From assembly GCA_026826555.1 (NCBI GenBank), contig JAKSZT010054396.1, positions 20,882,254-20,946,253 of the forward strand: 64,000 nucleotides of DNA, in the 5' to 3' direction. Source of the stretch: Tolypeutes matacus (taxonomy: Eukaryota; Chordata; Mammalia; Cingulata; Chlamyphoridae). Position 1 is the stretch's first letter. Each line of letters opens with the position of its first letter. The translations under genes were made by a program, and so were the position numbers. Under the pieces are notes generated by a model. That model had not been told where the DNA came from. It made no database searches and was given only the letters and a program-made list of their open reading frames with translations. Positions 11,948-24,367 of the stretch are shown in pieces.

Positions 11948-12142
11948 TTTATTTATTATTTTTTTTTTTTAAAGATTTTATTTATTTATTCATTTATCCC
12001 CCCCCTTGCTGCTTGTGCTCGCTGGGTCAGCTAACCACGCCGCGCGGGCGGGCTTGCCTTCACCAGGAGGTCCCGGGAACCGAACCCGGGGCCTCCCATA
12101 TGGTAAACGGGAGCCCTACTGATTGAGCCACAGCCGCTTCCC
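11948..12142 (-). mobile_element. DAS SINE, monomer, well preserved
   Basis: Antisense copy almost identical to 6910-7091, including the intact B-box palindromic context (cccgggaaccgaacccgggg). A 14-bp TSD (gtggtacagattta) lies at 11934-11947 and 12143-12156. It sits in the L1-B 5'UTR. Confidence 0.92.
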
Positions 12143-12793
12143 GTGGTACAGATTTAAAGACACAATACTTCATCAGGGCTTCAGAGAAAAGTTAGCTGAA
12201 GGCCTGCATTTGCTGGGCAGACCAGGAAAACTCAGTTTTGGGGAGCCAACAAGAAGATTTTGGTGCCCTTCTTGACCCATTCCACAGGGCACTGTGGAGT
12301 TGGTCTACACCCTCTTTGTGGGACCCTGGCCCTGTTTTGGCTGAGAAACATCAAATTGGGAAAATCCTCCCCGGGGTGACCCTTTTCACAGAATTTGCTC
12401 TCCAGGCAAAGGGAGTGTGAGACAACAGAAGGAATGTAAAAAATTATAGAGGTGGACAGTCTGGGACAAAGGCATGTTGGCTTCAGATACCCAGAAGAGG
12501 GGGGGTTGTCCTCTAGGAAACAGATGGTTCAACCAAACTCTTGTAAACAGGGAAATTCAAAACAACTAAAAAGCAAAAGCCCAGGATAAGACAGAGACCC
12601 AGTAAGATAGGGAAAACCCTACACAATGCATTTGCCTTGAACAGACCTTCATGATAAGTGGGCTAAAGCTCATGAAAATCTGTCTTATCAATAGCTAGTT
12701 ACAAAATCAGGACATAGACATCTCAGGGAGTAAATTCCAGAGTTAACATTTTATAAATTAAAATGTACAGTATACTACAAAAGAATATGATGG

Positions 12794-12905
12794 ATGGAAG
12801 GAAGGAAGGAAGGAAGGAAGGAAGGAAGGAAGGAAGGAAGGAAGGAAGNNNNNNNNNNAAGGAAGGAAGGAAGGAAGGAAGGAAGGAAGGAAGGAAGGAA
12901 GGAAG
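12794..12905 (+). repeat. (GGAA)n tetranucleotide microsatellite
   Basis: A near-pure GGAA run interrupted only by a 10-base N gap at 12849-12858. It lies between the L1-B 5'UTR and ORF1 remnant, where the other L1 copies have no such run. Its true length is unknown because of the gap. Translated GRKE or LPSF repeats across it are artefacts. Confidence 0.95.
12849..12858. other. Assembly gap (10 Ns)
   Basis: Ten N characters within the (GGAA)n tract. Probably a placeholder for an unresolved repeat length. Confidence 0.99.
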
Positions 12906-13990
12906 AGGAAATGATGACCCATCCAAAGGAAGAGGATACAAATACAGAAAACACCAACAAAAAAGATGAGAATGTGGACATACTGAACAAAGCCTTTAAA
13001 AAAAGATTTAAAAATGTTTAATAATATGAAGGAAAGTACAGAGAAGGAACTAAAGGATATCAGAAAAATAATGAATGAACAATATGAGAATCTAAGTAAG
13101 GAAATAAAGAAATTTTAAAAAGGAACAAAACAGCACTACTGGAATTGAAGACCACAATAACTGAAATGAAAAATGCTCAGAAGGGCTTCAGGAGCAGAAA
13201 GGTGGAGGCAGAAGAATCAGTGAACTCAAAAGGACACTTGAAATGAGACAGGCTGAGGAACAGGAAAAAAAAAGAAATATTAAAAGAAAATAGCCTCAGG
13301 AAGCGGCTGTGGCTCAATTGGTTGGGCTCCCATTTACCATATGGGAGGCCCCGAGTTCGATTCCCGGGGCCTCCTGGTGAAGGCAAGCTGGCCCGCGTGG
13401 CACGGTGAGTTGCCAGCCCACGCAATGGCACAGCAGGTGCTGGCACAGCAAGATGACCTAACAAAGGTAGACAAGTAGACACAGAAAAACGCAAAGATAA
13501 TGGACACAGCGAGCACAAGCAGCAAGGGGGCGGGGGGTGGTAAATAAATAATATTTTTAAATATTTAAAAAAGAAAATAGCCTAAAACAGATATAGGACA
13601 CCATCAAGCACAACAATATTCACATTATGGGAGTCCCGGAAAGGGAGGAAAGAGAGAAAGGGCCAGAAGGAATAGTCAATAGTCAAAGAAATAATGACAG
13701 AGCACTTCCCAAACTTAGCAAAGACATGAATATGCACATCCAAGAAGCTCAGAGAACACCAAACAGGATAAACAATGAAGAAGAATACACCCCATCATAT
13801 ACTGATTACACTATCAAATGCAAAGGACAAGGATAGTTTTGAAAGCTGCAAGAGAAAAGCAATGTGTTACATACAAAGGAGTCCCAGTTAGATTGAGTAC
13901 TGATTTCTCATCAGAAACAAAGGAGGCAAGAATGCAGTGGGTTGAAATACTTAAAGTGCTGAAGGCAAACAACTGAAAGCCAACAATTTT
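12906..13990 (+). pseudogene. L1-B ORF1 remnant
   Basis: The region holds fragments of the L1 ORF1 RNA chaperone. Lysine-rich coiled-coil-like codons lie at about 12906-13290. After the SINE, a frame near 13600-13810 has 'IMGVPEREEREKGPEG' and 'MNMHIQEAQRTPN'. The C-terminal end is near 13980 ('atatctggtgagatg'). Several stops and the SINE break it. Confidence 0.75.
13297..13568 (+). mobile_element. DAS SINE, 272-bp form
   Basis: Begins caggaagcggctgtggctca (A box), with gagttcgattcccgggg (B box) at about 13353. A linker with 'gctggcacagcaagatgac' and an (aaata)n tail follow. A perfect 15-bp TSD (aaaagaaaatagcct) lies at 13282-13296 and 13569-13583. Inserted into the ORF1 remnant of L1-B. 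Confidence 0.92.
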
Positions 13991-14622
13991 ATATCTGGTG
14001 AGATGCTTTTTCAAAAATGAGAGAGAGATTAACACATTCTCAGATAATTAAAACTGAGGGAGGTCATCACAATTAGACCTTCCTTACAAGAAATGCTAAA
14101 GCAAATTCTTCAAAATGAAAAGAAAGGATACTAGACTGTGGTTCAAAGCAACATAAAGAAATAAAGACCTGTGGTAAAGATAACCATTTGAGTAATTATA
14201 AATGCCAGTACTATTGTATTGTACTGTTTGGTATGTAACTTCACTTCTTACTTCCTATAGGGGATAAAATGCAAATGCATATAAAGCAATGAAAAGTCTA
14301 TGATTTGGACAAACAATGTACAAATGTATAAGTGGTAATAAGTACAAAAATAATGTGGGGGGGAGGGCAGAGGGGTAGAGGAAAAGTATGTGTACATGCT
14401 GTTGAAGCTAAGTAGGAATCAAGCCAAATATAATGGTTATATATTTCAAATGTTAAATTTTAACCCTCTGGTAACCAAAAGGAAAGCAGATGAAAAATAT
14501 ATCCATATAGAAATGAGAAGACTCTCAGTATGGTACAACACAAGAAAGTAAATAAATAAAAAGTAGGCTTTAATAGGAGGTAGGGGCATAAAAGGTATAA
14601 GACTTACAAAGGCTAAGGAGCA

Positions 14623-17600
14623 AAATGGCAGAAGAAAGACCAGTATTATCAGTAGTTACTTTAAATGTAAATGGATTAACTCTCCAGTCAAAAGGCAGAG
14701 ACTGGCAGAATGGATAAAAAAGTATGACCCAACTATATGCTCTCTGCAAGAGACTCACCTTAAAGTCAGGTACAAGTAGCTTGAAGGTGAAAGAAAGGAA
14801 TAAATATACCATGCAAGTGGTAACCAAAAGAGAGATGTAGTAGCTACACTTATATCAGATATTTTGAATTTAAGTCAAAAACAGTTATGAGGGACAAAAA
14901 TGGTCATTACATAGTGATAAAGGAGACAATTCAACAGAAGATGTAACAATTACAAAGAAAAATGGACATAATAACAGTGCACCAAAATGTATGAAGCAAA
15001 GGCTGACAGATTTGAAGGGAGATATTGACAGTTCTACATTAATAGTAGGAGACTTTAACATATCACTCTCAATAAAGGATAGAACATCTAGTCAGAACAT
15101 CAATAAATAAGTACAGGGTTTGAATGATACACTAAATAAACTAGACCTAACAAACACATGGAGAACACCACACCCAATGAAAACAGAATACGCATCCTTC
15201 TCAAGTGTACATGGATCATTCTCCAGGATAGAACATATGTTGGGTCACAAAGCAAGTTTCAATAAATTCCAAAAAAATGAAATCATACAATGTATATTCT
15301 CTGACCACAAAGAATGAAGCCAGAAATCAATAACAGATGGAAAAATGGAAAATACACAAATATGTGGAAATTGAAAAGCATGCTCTTAAACCAACAATAG
15401 GCTAAAGAGGAGATCAGAAGCAAATTTAGGAAATATCTTGAGGCAAATGAAAATACAACATACTAAATCTTATGGGATGCAGTGAAGGCAGTGCTGAGAG
15501 GAAAATTTATAGTTCTAAATGCTTACATTAAAAAAGAAGAAATAATTCAAATCAGAGACTTATCCTCAAAACTGGAAAAACAAGAAAAGGAATAGTAAAC
15601 TAAACTCAAAGTAAGCAGAAAGAAGGAAATATCAAAGATTAGAGAGATAAATGAAATTGAAAACAAACAAAAAGATAGAGAAAATCAACAAAACCTAAAG
15701 TGGGTCTGTGAAAGATTGACAAAATCAACAAACTTTGAGCTAGATTGACAAAGAAAAAAAGAAAGAAGATGCAAATAAAAATCAGAAATGAAAAGTGAGA
15801 CATGCCTACCAATCCCACTGAAAAAGAAAAAGGAATATAAGTGGATATTATGAGCAACTGTTTGTCAATGTATTAGATAACCTACATGAAATAGACAAAT
15901 TCTTAGAAACATACAAACCACCTACATTGCCTCAAGAAGAAATAGAAGTACTCAGCAAACCAATTACTAGTAAAGAGATTGAATCAGTAATCAAAAACCT
16001 CCCAGCAAAGAAAAGCCCAGGACCAGATAGTTTCACAGGGCAATTCTACCAAACATTCCAAAAAGACTTAACTCCAATTCTGCTCAAAATCTTCCAAAAA
16101 ATTGAAGAGGAAGGAACAAACTTATTCTACAAGGACAACATCACCCTCATGCCAAAACCAACAAAGTCACCACAAGAAAAGAAAACTACACCAACATCTC
16201 TTATGAATAGAGATGTAAAAATCCTCAACAAAATATTAGCAAGTCAAAGCCAACAGCATATTAAAAGAATTATACACCAAGATCAAGTGGGATTTATCCC
16301 TGGTATGCAAGGTTGGTTCAACATAAGAAAAACAATTAATGTAATACACCACATTAACAGAATGAAGAAAAAGACCACATGATCATCTCAATTAACATTG
16401 AAAAAGCATTTGACAATATACAGCACCCTTTCTTGATTGAAAAAAAAAAAAACAAAACACTTAGAACACTAGGAATAGAAGAAAACTTCCTCAACATGAA
16501 AAAGTATATATTTGAAAAGCGTACAGCTAACATCCTATTTAATGGTAAGAGACTGAAAGCTTTCCTTCTAAGATCAGGAACAAGACAAGGATGCCCACTC
16601 TCACCACTGTTTTTCAACATTGTATGTAGAAAAAAAAAAAACAAAAACAAATAAAAGCATTGTATGGGAAGTTCTTGCCAGAGCAATTAGTCAAGAAAAG
16701 GAAATAATAGTCATCAAAATTGGAAATGAAGAAATAAAACTTTCCCCTATTTGCAGATGATATGATGCTATATAGAGAAAATCCTGGAAAATACACCACA
16801 AAGCTCCTAGGGGTAATAAATGAATTCAGGAATGTGGTGGGGTACAATATCAACACCCAAAGATCAGGAGTGTTTCTATACACAAGTGATGAACAATCAG
16901 AAGAAGAAATCAAGAAAAAAATTCCATTCACAATAGCAGCTAAAAGAATCAAATATCTAGGAATATATCCAACCAAGGATATAAAGGACTTGTACACAGA
17001 AATCTACAATATATTGCTGAAAGAAATTAAAAATACCTAAATAAATGGAAGCATATTCCATTTTCACGGTTTGGAAGGCTAAATATCATTAAGATGTAAA
17101 TAGTAGCCAAAGCACTCTCTAGATTCAGTGCAATCCCAATCAAAATTCCAACAACCTTGTTTACAGAAATGGAATAGACAACCATCAAATTTATATAGAA
17201 GGGTAAGGGGCCCTGAATAGATAAAGCCTTCTTGTAAAAGAAGAATGTAGTTGTCAGACTCATAGTTCTCTATCTTAAAACTTATTACAAAGCCACAGTA
17301 ACCAAAACAGCATGGTACTGGCACAAGGACAGGTATGTAGACCAATGGAATAGAATCGAGAGCTCAGAAATGAACCCTCTCATTTACAATCAACTGATTT
17401 TTTTACAAGCTAGCAAAGATAACTCAATTAGGAAAGAATAGTTTCTTCAAAAATGGTGCTGGGAAAACTACATCTCCATGTGCAAAAAGAATGATAACCC
17501 CTACCTCACACCATTTACAAAAATTAACTGAAAATGGATCAAAGACCTAAATATAAGACCTAGAGTTAAATTCCTAGAAGAAAACTCAGGGAAGCATCTT

Positions 17601-18483
17601 CAGGACTTTCTGTTAGGTACTGGTTTCTTAGACTTTACACCCAAAGCACAAATAACAATAGAAAAAAAACAAACAAACAGATAAATGTCACATCATCAAA
17701 ATAAAATACTGTTGTTCCTCAAAGGATTTAATCATGAAAGGAAAAAGACAACCTACACAATGGGAGAAAATATTCGGAAACCACATATCTGATAATGGAT
17801 TAATATCCAGAATATATAAAGAAATCCTTCACTTAACAACAGAAAGACAAACAACCCAATTTAAAAACAGGCATCAAATTTGAACATACATCTCTCCAAA
17901 GAAGATATACAAAGGCTAGAAAACACATGAAAAGATGCTCAACATCATTAGCCATCAGGGAAATGCAACTCAAAACCTCAGTGAGATACCATGTCACACC
18001 CATTAGAATGGCTGCTATTTTTTTTTAATGGAAAATAACAAGTGTTAGAGCAGATGTGGAGAAATGGGAACACTCATTCATTGCTGGTGGCAATGTAAAA
18101 TGGTGTAGCCACTGTGGAAGATAGTTTGGTGCTTCCTCAGAAAACTAAGTATAGAACTACCACATGATCTAACTATCCCACTACTTGGTATATACCCAAA
18201 AGAATTGAAAGCAGGGGCTCGAACAGGATATTTGCACACCAATGTTCATAGCAGCATTATTCACAATTGCCAAAAGATGGAAGCAACCCAAGTGTCCATC
18301 AACTGATGAATGGAGAAATAAAACGTGGTATATACATACAATGAAATTTTATTCAGCCATAAAAAGGTATCAAATCCTCATACATGCAATAACCTGGATG
18401 AACCTTGAAGACATCATGTTGAGTGAAATAATCCTGACACAAAAGGACAAATATTGTATGATCTCACTGATTTCAGACAATTA
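14623..18483 (+). pseudogene. L1-B ORF2 remnant (endonuclease-reverse transcriptase)
   Basis: Starts with an LSVVTLNVNGLT endonuclease N-terminus (about 14650). Endonuclease fragments continue to 15320 with MLGHKASFNKFQKNE. RT follows: a [18 protein letters not shown] motif (about 16010-16050), [14 protein letters not shown] (about 16290-16330), [14 protein letters not shown] (about 16585-16625) and an F-A-D-D catalytic box at about 16752-16767. The C-terminal part at 18242-18483 carries [14 protein letters not shown] and MNLEDIMLSE. Frameshifts separate these blocks; the longest open frame is 151 codons. About 3.86 kb, close to the usual ORF2 length, so the decay is mostly small lesions. Confidence 0.9.
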
Positions 18484-18822
18484 GAATAAGCAAACTCGTA
18501 GAGTCAGAATATAAAATACAGCTTAGCAGGGGAGGGGGTGGGGGTAGGAATGGGACATTGAGGCTTAAAATATACAGGGTTCCTATTTGGAATGAGGGAA
18601 TTGTTTTGGAAATGGATGGTGGTGATGGTAGCACAACATTGTGAATGCAATTAACAGGACTGAAATATATAACTGAATATGATTAAAGGGGGAAATACTA
18701 GATTGTATATATGGTAAAAGAATAAAAAGTTGTTTAAAAACTCATGGAACTACACTATACAAACAGTGAACCCTAAAGTAAACCATAGACTTTAATTAAT
18801 AGTACAATTATTAAAATGTGTT

Positions 18823-19959
18823 GGTGGTGGGGTGATAGTTGGAGAAAGAATGACCCCACTTAAATGTGGTTTGTTGAGATATTGTAAGTTCTGTTTTCAG
18901 CAAGAACTACTAGGTCAACCTGCAAAAATCAGCACCAGATAAATGAACTAAGCAGGGGTCAGGCATAAAAACTAAAAACCGAATTATGTGAAGTAAGGGG
19001 AAATGCAGATTAAAATAATATGCAGGAAGATACCCTCTCCCCTCCACAATTTATAAAGAAAGAATTTGAAACAATTCAAAGCTCTCACACACATTAAGCT
19101 GAAAAGGATTCTAGAAAACACATATTCCAATTTCTTAAACCATATTACATGTCAAATGAAAATAGACTTCAACAAGTTTACTTGCTTCTCTATGACTCAG
19201 GGTCTGTGATGATGAACTGTAAATAGCAAAGCTAGTTTATAATATAAACTTTCAGCCAACATTATCTGATAGAGGTGTAGCCGAAGAACTTTATAAATAT
19301 CAAATACCTTGTGAATACACAATGACCATGAATCTATATTTCTTTTTTTCCTCATTGATGCAATAGAAACATAGACTTTGATAACATGAATCATAAAACT
19401 GTAAGTCCCATGAAGGTAAGAGTCACATTTGTTTGATGAATACTATATTTCTAACACCGATAAAAATGGATCTTAGCCTGGGTTTCCCAAAAGGAAATCC
19501 CAAGACAAAGGCAAGTAGTTATTCGGGGACATTTTGGCAGTGGGCAAGAGTGATGGAGAGAGTGAACAGGGAAGGCAGGAAATCCATTTCAAGTTTGTAT
19601 TAACAAATTGACCTCTGCTGCAAGTAATAGGTGGTTCCCACAGGATCTTCTGAGGAGACTTATGAAATGCATTTCAGGACAGTGTGTTCAGAGGAAGAAA
19701 GGGGGAAGCATTTATTCATTACCCCAATTCCCCACTGGTCAAGGGTTGTCTCATGGAGCTCTCACTCCCCCACAATCCCAGTTTACACAGGCATGAGTGC
19801 TGAGTTCCCCTGGGTGTCCAATAGCACCGCTTTGGAGAAGCCAGGGGCAGGATGCAACCCTGAGGTGAAGCAGTGTCAGGCTGCATCTGTGTGAAGCTGG
19901 TTGAAGTCTGCAGGGAACTGGGTGCTGCAGCTGTGACTGGAACAAGAGGCAAGTCTGAG
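18823..19959. other. Repeat-poor stretch; weak MIR/L2 end
   Basis: After L1-B the sequence becomes unrecognised. At about 19395-19470 'actgtaagtcccatgaaggtaagagtcac' resembles the L2/MIR 3' block. The short ORFs at 19608-20060 overlap on both strands and have no domain I recognise. Confidence 0.45.
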
Positions 19960-20042
19960 AAGATCTGAAGTGGTGTCCAAGAGGTATTCAGTACACAGTA
20001 CATGTCACACAATGAGTGCTCAGTAAATATTTGTTCAATGAA
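19960..20042 (+). repeat. MIR/L2 3' end fragment
   Basis: 'gtgctcagtaaatatttgttcaatgaa' at the end is the standard 3' terminus of MIR/L2. The upstream part is too diverged to extend. Confidence 0.6.
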
Positions 20043-20059
20043 AAGACCCCAGGTGTCCA

Positions 20060-20930
20060 AATCTTAGACTCTGAGAGCAGGAGGAGGCCTCAGCAGTCAG
20101 CTCACCCAACCTCTCACCCAGTGTAGACTTTCTTTCAGAGCTTCCTGGCAGATGCTTCAACACTTCCCAACACAGGTGGCTCACTTGTTATGTGTGAGGA
20201 AACCCTGTTCATGTTTAAGTAGCTCTGCCTACTAGGACAGTTTTCATTACATGAACAGAAATCTGTCCCACTATAACTTCTACCTTCAGTTCCACTTGTG
20301 TCCCCAACAGCATAACACAGCCATTTCCTTTACCAAATAGCACCTGAAAATGAGGTTTGCAAGCAAAGGCAGCATTTAAACAGGAAACTGAGGGGCTTCA
20401 TTTTAGTGTCTTCCGATATATCTGGTTTAGCCAGCACATTCTAAGACCAGGCTTAACCCCAGCCCCACAAGCTGAAAAGCAGCTATCCTGTTGAGGAGAG
20501 GGCTGGCTTCTATCCACCTAGGCAGAGTAGCTTGTGACCCACAGAAAAAGCAACTCTTCATATGCCAAAATTGACACCTTGTGTCCACCATCCCGTGGCG
20601 AGCTCCCCTGTCTCAGGCTGGGCACTGCTGAGGACACCCTCAGTGAACCACAGCCAGAGGCAGCCAGCCACGCACAGTCTCTCAGATGTTTGAAGACAGT
20701 GACCAAGTCTCTTTGGAAGCATTTTAGCTCCTTCTATCATTTCTCCATAACAAGATGATACCTTACCTTGATGACAACTTCCTCTTGCTACTTCCCAATT
20801 TATCAGTGTGTCTTAAAATGATGAGTCCATCCAGAAAACGATTAACCATATGAGACTTGACCAGCTCCAGATGCAGCACAGCTCTGATTCACACCTGCAG
20901 ACATTGCTCATATTAAAAAGCTGGGAGGAG
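20060..20930 (+). repeat. Ancient interspersed repeat, family not named
   Basis: Blocks such as 'aacaggtggctcacttgttatgtg', 'agctctgcctactaggacagt', 'tctcagatgtttgaagacagtgaccaagtc' and 'accagctccagatgcagcacag' match a diverged mammal-wide repeat I recognise but cannot name with confidence. A 0.25-kb segment around 20390-20640 is not part of the match. No coding potential. Confidence 0.35.
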
Positions 20931-21264
20931 AAATCCTACATCCAATTTTGGAAAACTTGACAGGATAAAATAAATTTTAAAGAAATGAAGTATATCATTT
21001 GAAAACAACTTTTTTTTTTTAAAGAAAGAAATGGTCTTTGTTAACACTTGAATAAAAAAGAAAAAGCCATGGTCTCAGTTACAGAGGTCAGGGTTTCTAT
21101 TCTCCCACTCTTCCCTCTCAGCTGGTGGTGGTTAGAGAGAGACACAGACTACAGATTAGCCTCACTTAAGTTCATGACTACTTACCTCAAGGGAGGCACC
21201 GCCACATCCACCAGCTTACCCTCATCTGTGCCCACATCCTCTAACTGTCTTCTGGTTACTTATG

Positions 21265-21490
21265 TGGTGCTTGAAAATGTGTCCAGAAACTCTTTGACAT
21301 TCCCTCCTTCAAAAAGTGGAGCCTAATTCTCCTTCCTTTGAGTGTGGACTTAATGACTTGCTTCAAGTTAACAGAACGCAGAGGCACTGAAGGTGTGTGA
21401 CTGCTAAGACCAGGTCACAAAAGTATTGAAACCTGTGACTTGTTCTCTCTTGGGTCACCACCACCATTTGAGACCCCACTGCTTTAGACA
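21265..21490 (+). repeat. MLT1-type (MaLR) LTR fragment
   Basis: The sequence runs 'ctttgagtgtggacttaatgacttgcttcaagttaacagaa' then 'aagaccaggtcacaaaa' and 'tctcttgggtcacca'. That is the order of an MLT1 LTR interior. It is partial and has no TSD. Confidence 0.6.
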
Positions 21491-21495
21491 TATGC

Positions 21496-21520
21496 TGTGT
21501 GTGTGTGTGTGTGTGTGTGT
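21496..21520 (+). repeat. (TG)n dinucleotide microsatellite
   Basis: A pure TG tract of about 12 units directly after the MLT1 fragment. Confidence 0.95.
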
Positions 21521-22002
21521 ATAAGTAGGTATACAGGTAGAGATTTAGGGAGGAAAGGCCAACACTAAATAAATCCTTAGGCTAGGGTGAACTAAGACGT
21601 AGTTTCTGTGTTGATATTGGGGGTGGGCCTTGCTGCAAAGACCAATTAACTGGCAGGGATTCAAAAAGGCAGATGGAAATGGGTGCTAATAAAAGGCAAA
21701 GCTAGCAAGGCTCCACCCAGATCAGTAAGTACCTTATACATGTCTGTATTATTGTAGTATGACACTGTTGAGAAATGATTTCTTCCCATTTCCCCAAAAT
21801 GCTATGAGCAAATGGAGGACAAGGACCAGCTCTAGTACGGTTCCTAGTGCCTAGCTCATGATCGATTTGTTGCTCAATCATTTTTTCATTGAAACCGAAT
21901 GTGGTCACAATTCTCTCCCCCATGCCTTAAGGCAAAGGGATAGGGTCACCTGCCCTTCCCTCCACATATAGCTCTCTGGCTAAGTGTGACTCTTGCTCTT
22001 TA

Positions 22003-22388
22003 TTTTTTTTATTCCACCCCCCCTACACCCACACCACTTGCACTCGCTGTCTGCTCTCTGTGTCCACTCACTGTGCATTCTTCTGTGTCTGCTTATCTTC
22101 TTGTCTTCTCTGTAGGAGGCACTGGGAACCGATCCTTCCGACATGGGAGAGAGGCACTCAATTGCTTGAGCCACCTCCGCTCCCTGGTTTGTTGTGTCTC
22201 TCATTGTCTTATTCCTCTGTGACTCTTTTTTTGTTGTGTCATCTTGTTGCATCAGTTCTCCATGCGGGCTGCCAGCTCTCTGCTCCAGCCCACTTTAGCC
22301 TTCACTAGGAGGCCCCGGGAATCGAACCTGGGACCTTCCATATGGTAGATGGGATTCCTATCACTTGAGCCACATCTGTTTCCTGGCC
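22003..22388 (-). mobile_element. DAS SINE, dimeric form
   Basis: Antisense copy: T-rich tail, second tRNA module (about 22120-22190), linker, and first module with an antisense B box (ggaatcgaacc near 22318). TSDs (cttgctcttta) lie at 21992-22002 and 22389-22399. Confidence 0.9.
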
Positions 22389-22399
22389 CTTGCTCTTTA

Positions 22400-22787
22400 A
22401 ATTTGCCTTTGGCTTTCATTTTAACCAGATATTTACAAAGACCTTCCATTTTCTGTGCTCTTCCCGTTAAGAATTAGCCCTTCACATGTCAAAGACCTAA
22501 GTAAGTATGCCCTGACATTAGATGAAACAAGGAGACATCCATAGCCCTCCTAGGAACCTGGCTGTTAAGACAGTGACATCATACAGGGGTAGAGCCTAGC
22601 AAACATTTTTCACCCACCACCACCCATAACCATAAAACCATAGAAAAACTTAATTGCTTGCCACTGTATCTAAAAGATACTTGGTGGGGGGGGGGGGTAC
22701 GCAAGGGACAAGGGGGCACTGTGAACGTTGCTGCCAGACAGCTTAATAAAACAATATTAGAACAGTTGTTCGTGTTCTCTATCCCTA
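22400..22787. other. Unassigned, contains a G-run
   Basis: Intergenic sequence with an uninterrupted G-tract at about 22685-22697. No gene or family recognised. Confidence 0.5.
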
Positions 22788-22940
22788 CTTTTTACAAATG
22801 AGAACAGCCTCCCATGCCCAGGGAGAAGTGACTTGTCTGAGCGCAAAGAGATTTTTGGCAATGCAGCTCCGACAAGAACTCTAGCCTCCCAGCTCCCAGT
22901 TCAGTGCTGCTTCCATCTCATCGTGCTGTCCTGGTTGTCA
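22788..22940 (-). repeat. MIR, antisense
   Basis: The antisense MIR order is visible: 'tttacaaatgagaacag', 'agaagtgacttgtctgag', 'ctagcctcccagctcccagttcagtgctgc'. Diverged. Confidence 0.65.
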
Positions 22941-24153
22941 AATAGAGAAGCTTTAAAATACAGCCCTCTGAGAGAAGGACAGACGTAACGCTAGCAGAGC
23001 TCCAGCCCCACCTTCGCCACCCTGGCCCCACCCCCAACCTGACTCATAGCCTGACGGCTCTTTGCATCCTTGGACCGTTTCTACTTGCATCGGCATCGAT
23101 TAAACCTTGATCTCATTTATTATCTCAGGAAATGGTCTCAAGGTCACAGGGCTGGAAATTTAATTATGGTAGCAGTATATTAAGTGGCACATTTAAAGAT
23201 GCTGAATTGTAGTAATTAATTTTTTGGATGGTGGTCTCAGAGGAACGGGTTTTCTCCACACTGGGTGTTTTGCATCCATCATGGCCATTGAGCTTGGCAG
23301 CTGTCTTTTAGCTTTAAACTGCCTCGTTATTCATCTTTTATGACTAGCCTTTAAAAACACTAGGCGCTGATATCCCCTTTTATTGTAATATATGTGTGCA
23401 GTGGGAACGGAACCATACTTCACCTTTGCTATAAAACATGAACCGAGGGTGCCAGCAGCTACCTGAGCTGGCCTCTAAATTGAGACAACAATTACCCTTC
23501 GCTGACATCTAGTGTCAAGGCATGAGATATAGCCAGAGCGCCAAACCCATTGGCCTGGAAAACTTGTGCTTCCCTGGTGATAAAGCCTGTCTCGCCCACG
23601 AGCCTCCAGCCCCAGCACTAAGGGAAACAGAGGGATTAACTTGGCATTGACTGTTGACTTTGCCGGCGCTCTAGGTTATCGAACTGGGCGCCCGTCTGCC
23701 AAGGTCTTAAAGAGCTTGTAATGTTTAATGAAGGGACAGTCATTAAATGTGTTTGGTTCAAATATTAGGTTCCATGAGCCTGCGTTGTACTTAATAGAGA
23801 GGTGGGAAAATATGAATTAAATTAGAGAGATTCATTAAAGAAATTGGCCCGGAGCCCAAGAATGACTGGTTGTCAGACAGAGCTGCCAGTTGCTTGGAGC
23901 TCATCCAGTAAGGAAAACTCAAACTAGTTTTAGATTTTAAATCCCAGCATGCCACTTTAAAAAATGTTTGCTTGTGAAGATAGGGAATTTTTATGAATAC
24001 ATAAGAAATGGCTTATGAGTAGAGATTCTTTTTCTCTGAAAACCCATGGACTTTGCCTCCTACAGTATAAGAACACAGTAAATTTTTGTAAAATTTCAAA
24101 GCAGGGATCCCAATTTCTCCCCACCTCAATGGGGTCTGCCCTAGCTTCTATTC
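22941..24153. promoter_or_regulatory. Repeat-free block, candidate conserved noncoding element
   Basis: This is the longest stretch in the window with no repeat I recognise. It keeps scattered CpGs (gcatcggcatcgatt, ggcgctctagg, ttatcgaactgggcgccc). It has many homeodomain/forkhead/SOX-type AT-rich words (taattaat near 23214, attaaatgtg, aaatattagg, ttcattaaag) between GC-balanced sequence. No exon-like frame with splice sites is evident. Enhancer function is inference from composition only. Confidence 0.4.
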
Positions 24154-24367
24154 CAGGGTTCCTCAGCCTCAGCATTATTAACATTTTGGACAGGATAATT
24201 CTCTGCTGTGGGGTGCAGAACCTGTGCACTGCAGGATGTTTAGCAGCACCCCTGGCCTTACTAGATGCCAGGAGCAGCCCTCTTCCCCAGTTGTGGCAAC
24301 TAAAAATATCTCCAGGCATCATCAAACATCCCTGCAGAAGGCAATTGCCCCCAGCTGAGAACCACAG
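24154..24367 (-). mobile_element. MER5A-type hAT nonautonomous DNA transposon
   Basis: A 214-bp element starting cagggttcctcag and ending gagaaccacag, imperfect inverted termini of the hAT-Charlie class. The interior reads as the reverse of MER5A: 'ttaacattttggacaggata', 'gcaggatgtttagcagcacccctggcc', 'ttgtggcaactaaaaatatctcc'. An 8-bp TSD is not clearly preserved. Confidence 0.85.

Larger units (their letters stand above)
11465..18822 (+). mobile_element. L1-B: near full-length L1 LINE, inactive
   Basis: A plus-strand L1 with a 5'UTR starting 'ggggacttccagggaagatg' (an AAGATGG motif is visible), degraded ORF1, inter-ORF spacer, ORF2 (about 14623-18483) and a partial 3'UTR (18485-18822). DAS SINEs at 11948 and 13297 and a (GGAA)n expansion interrupt the 5' third. 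The 3'UTR stops about 150 bases short of the end seen at 1-530, with no poly-A. Either the 3' terminus was lost later or it is too diverged to see. Confidence 0.9.

Noticed and set aside
12723..13021. GRKE- or LPSF-repeat proteins
   Set aside because: Direct translation of a (GGAA)n microsatellite, running through Ns.
13297..13380. Genuine tRNA genes at the many A/B-box sites
   Set aside because: The boxes belong to SINEs: the heads lack full cloverleaf pairing by eye and are followed by SINE bodies, tails and TSDs.
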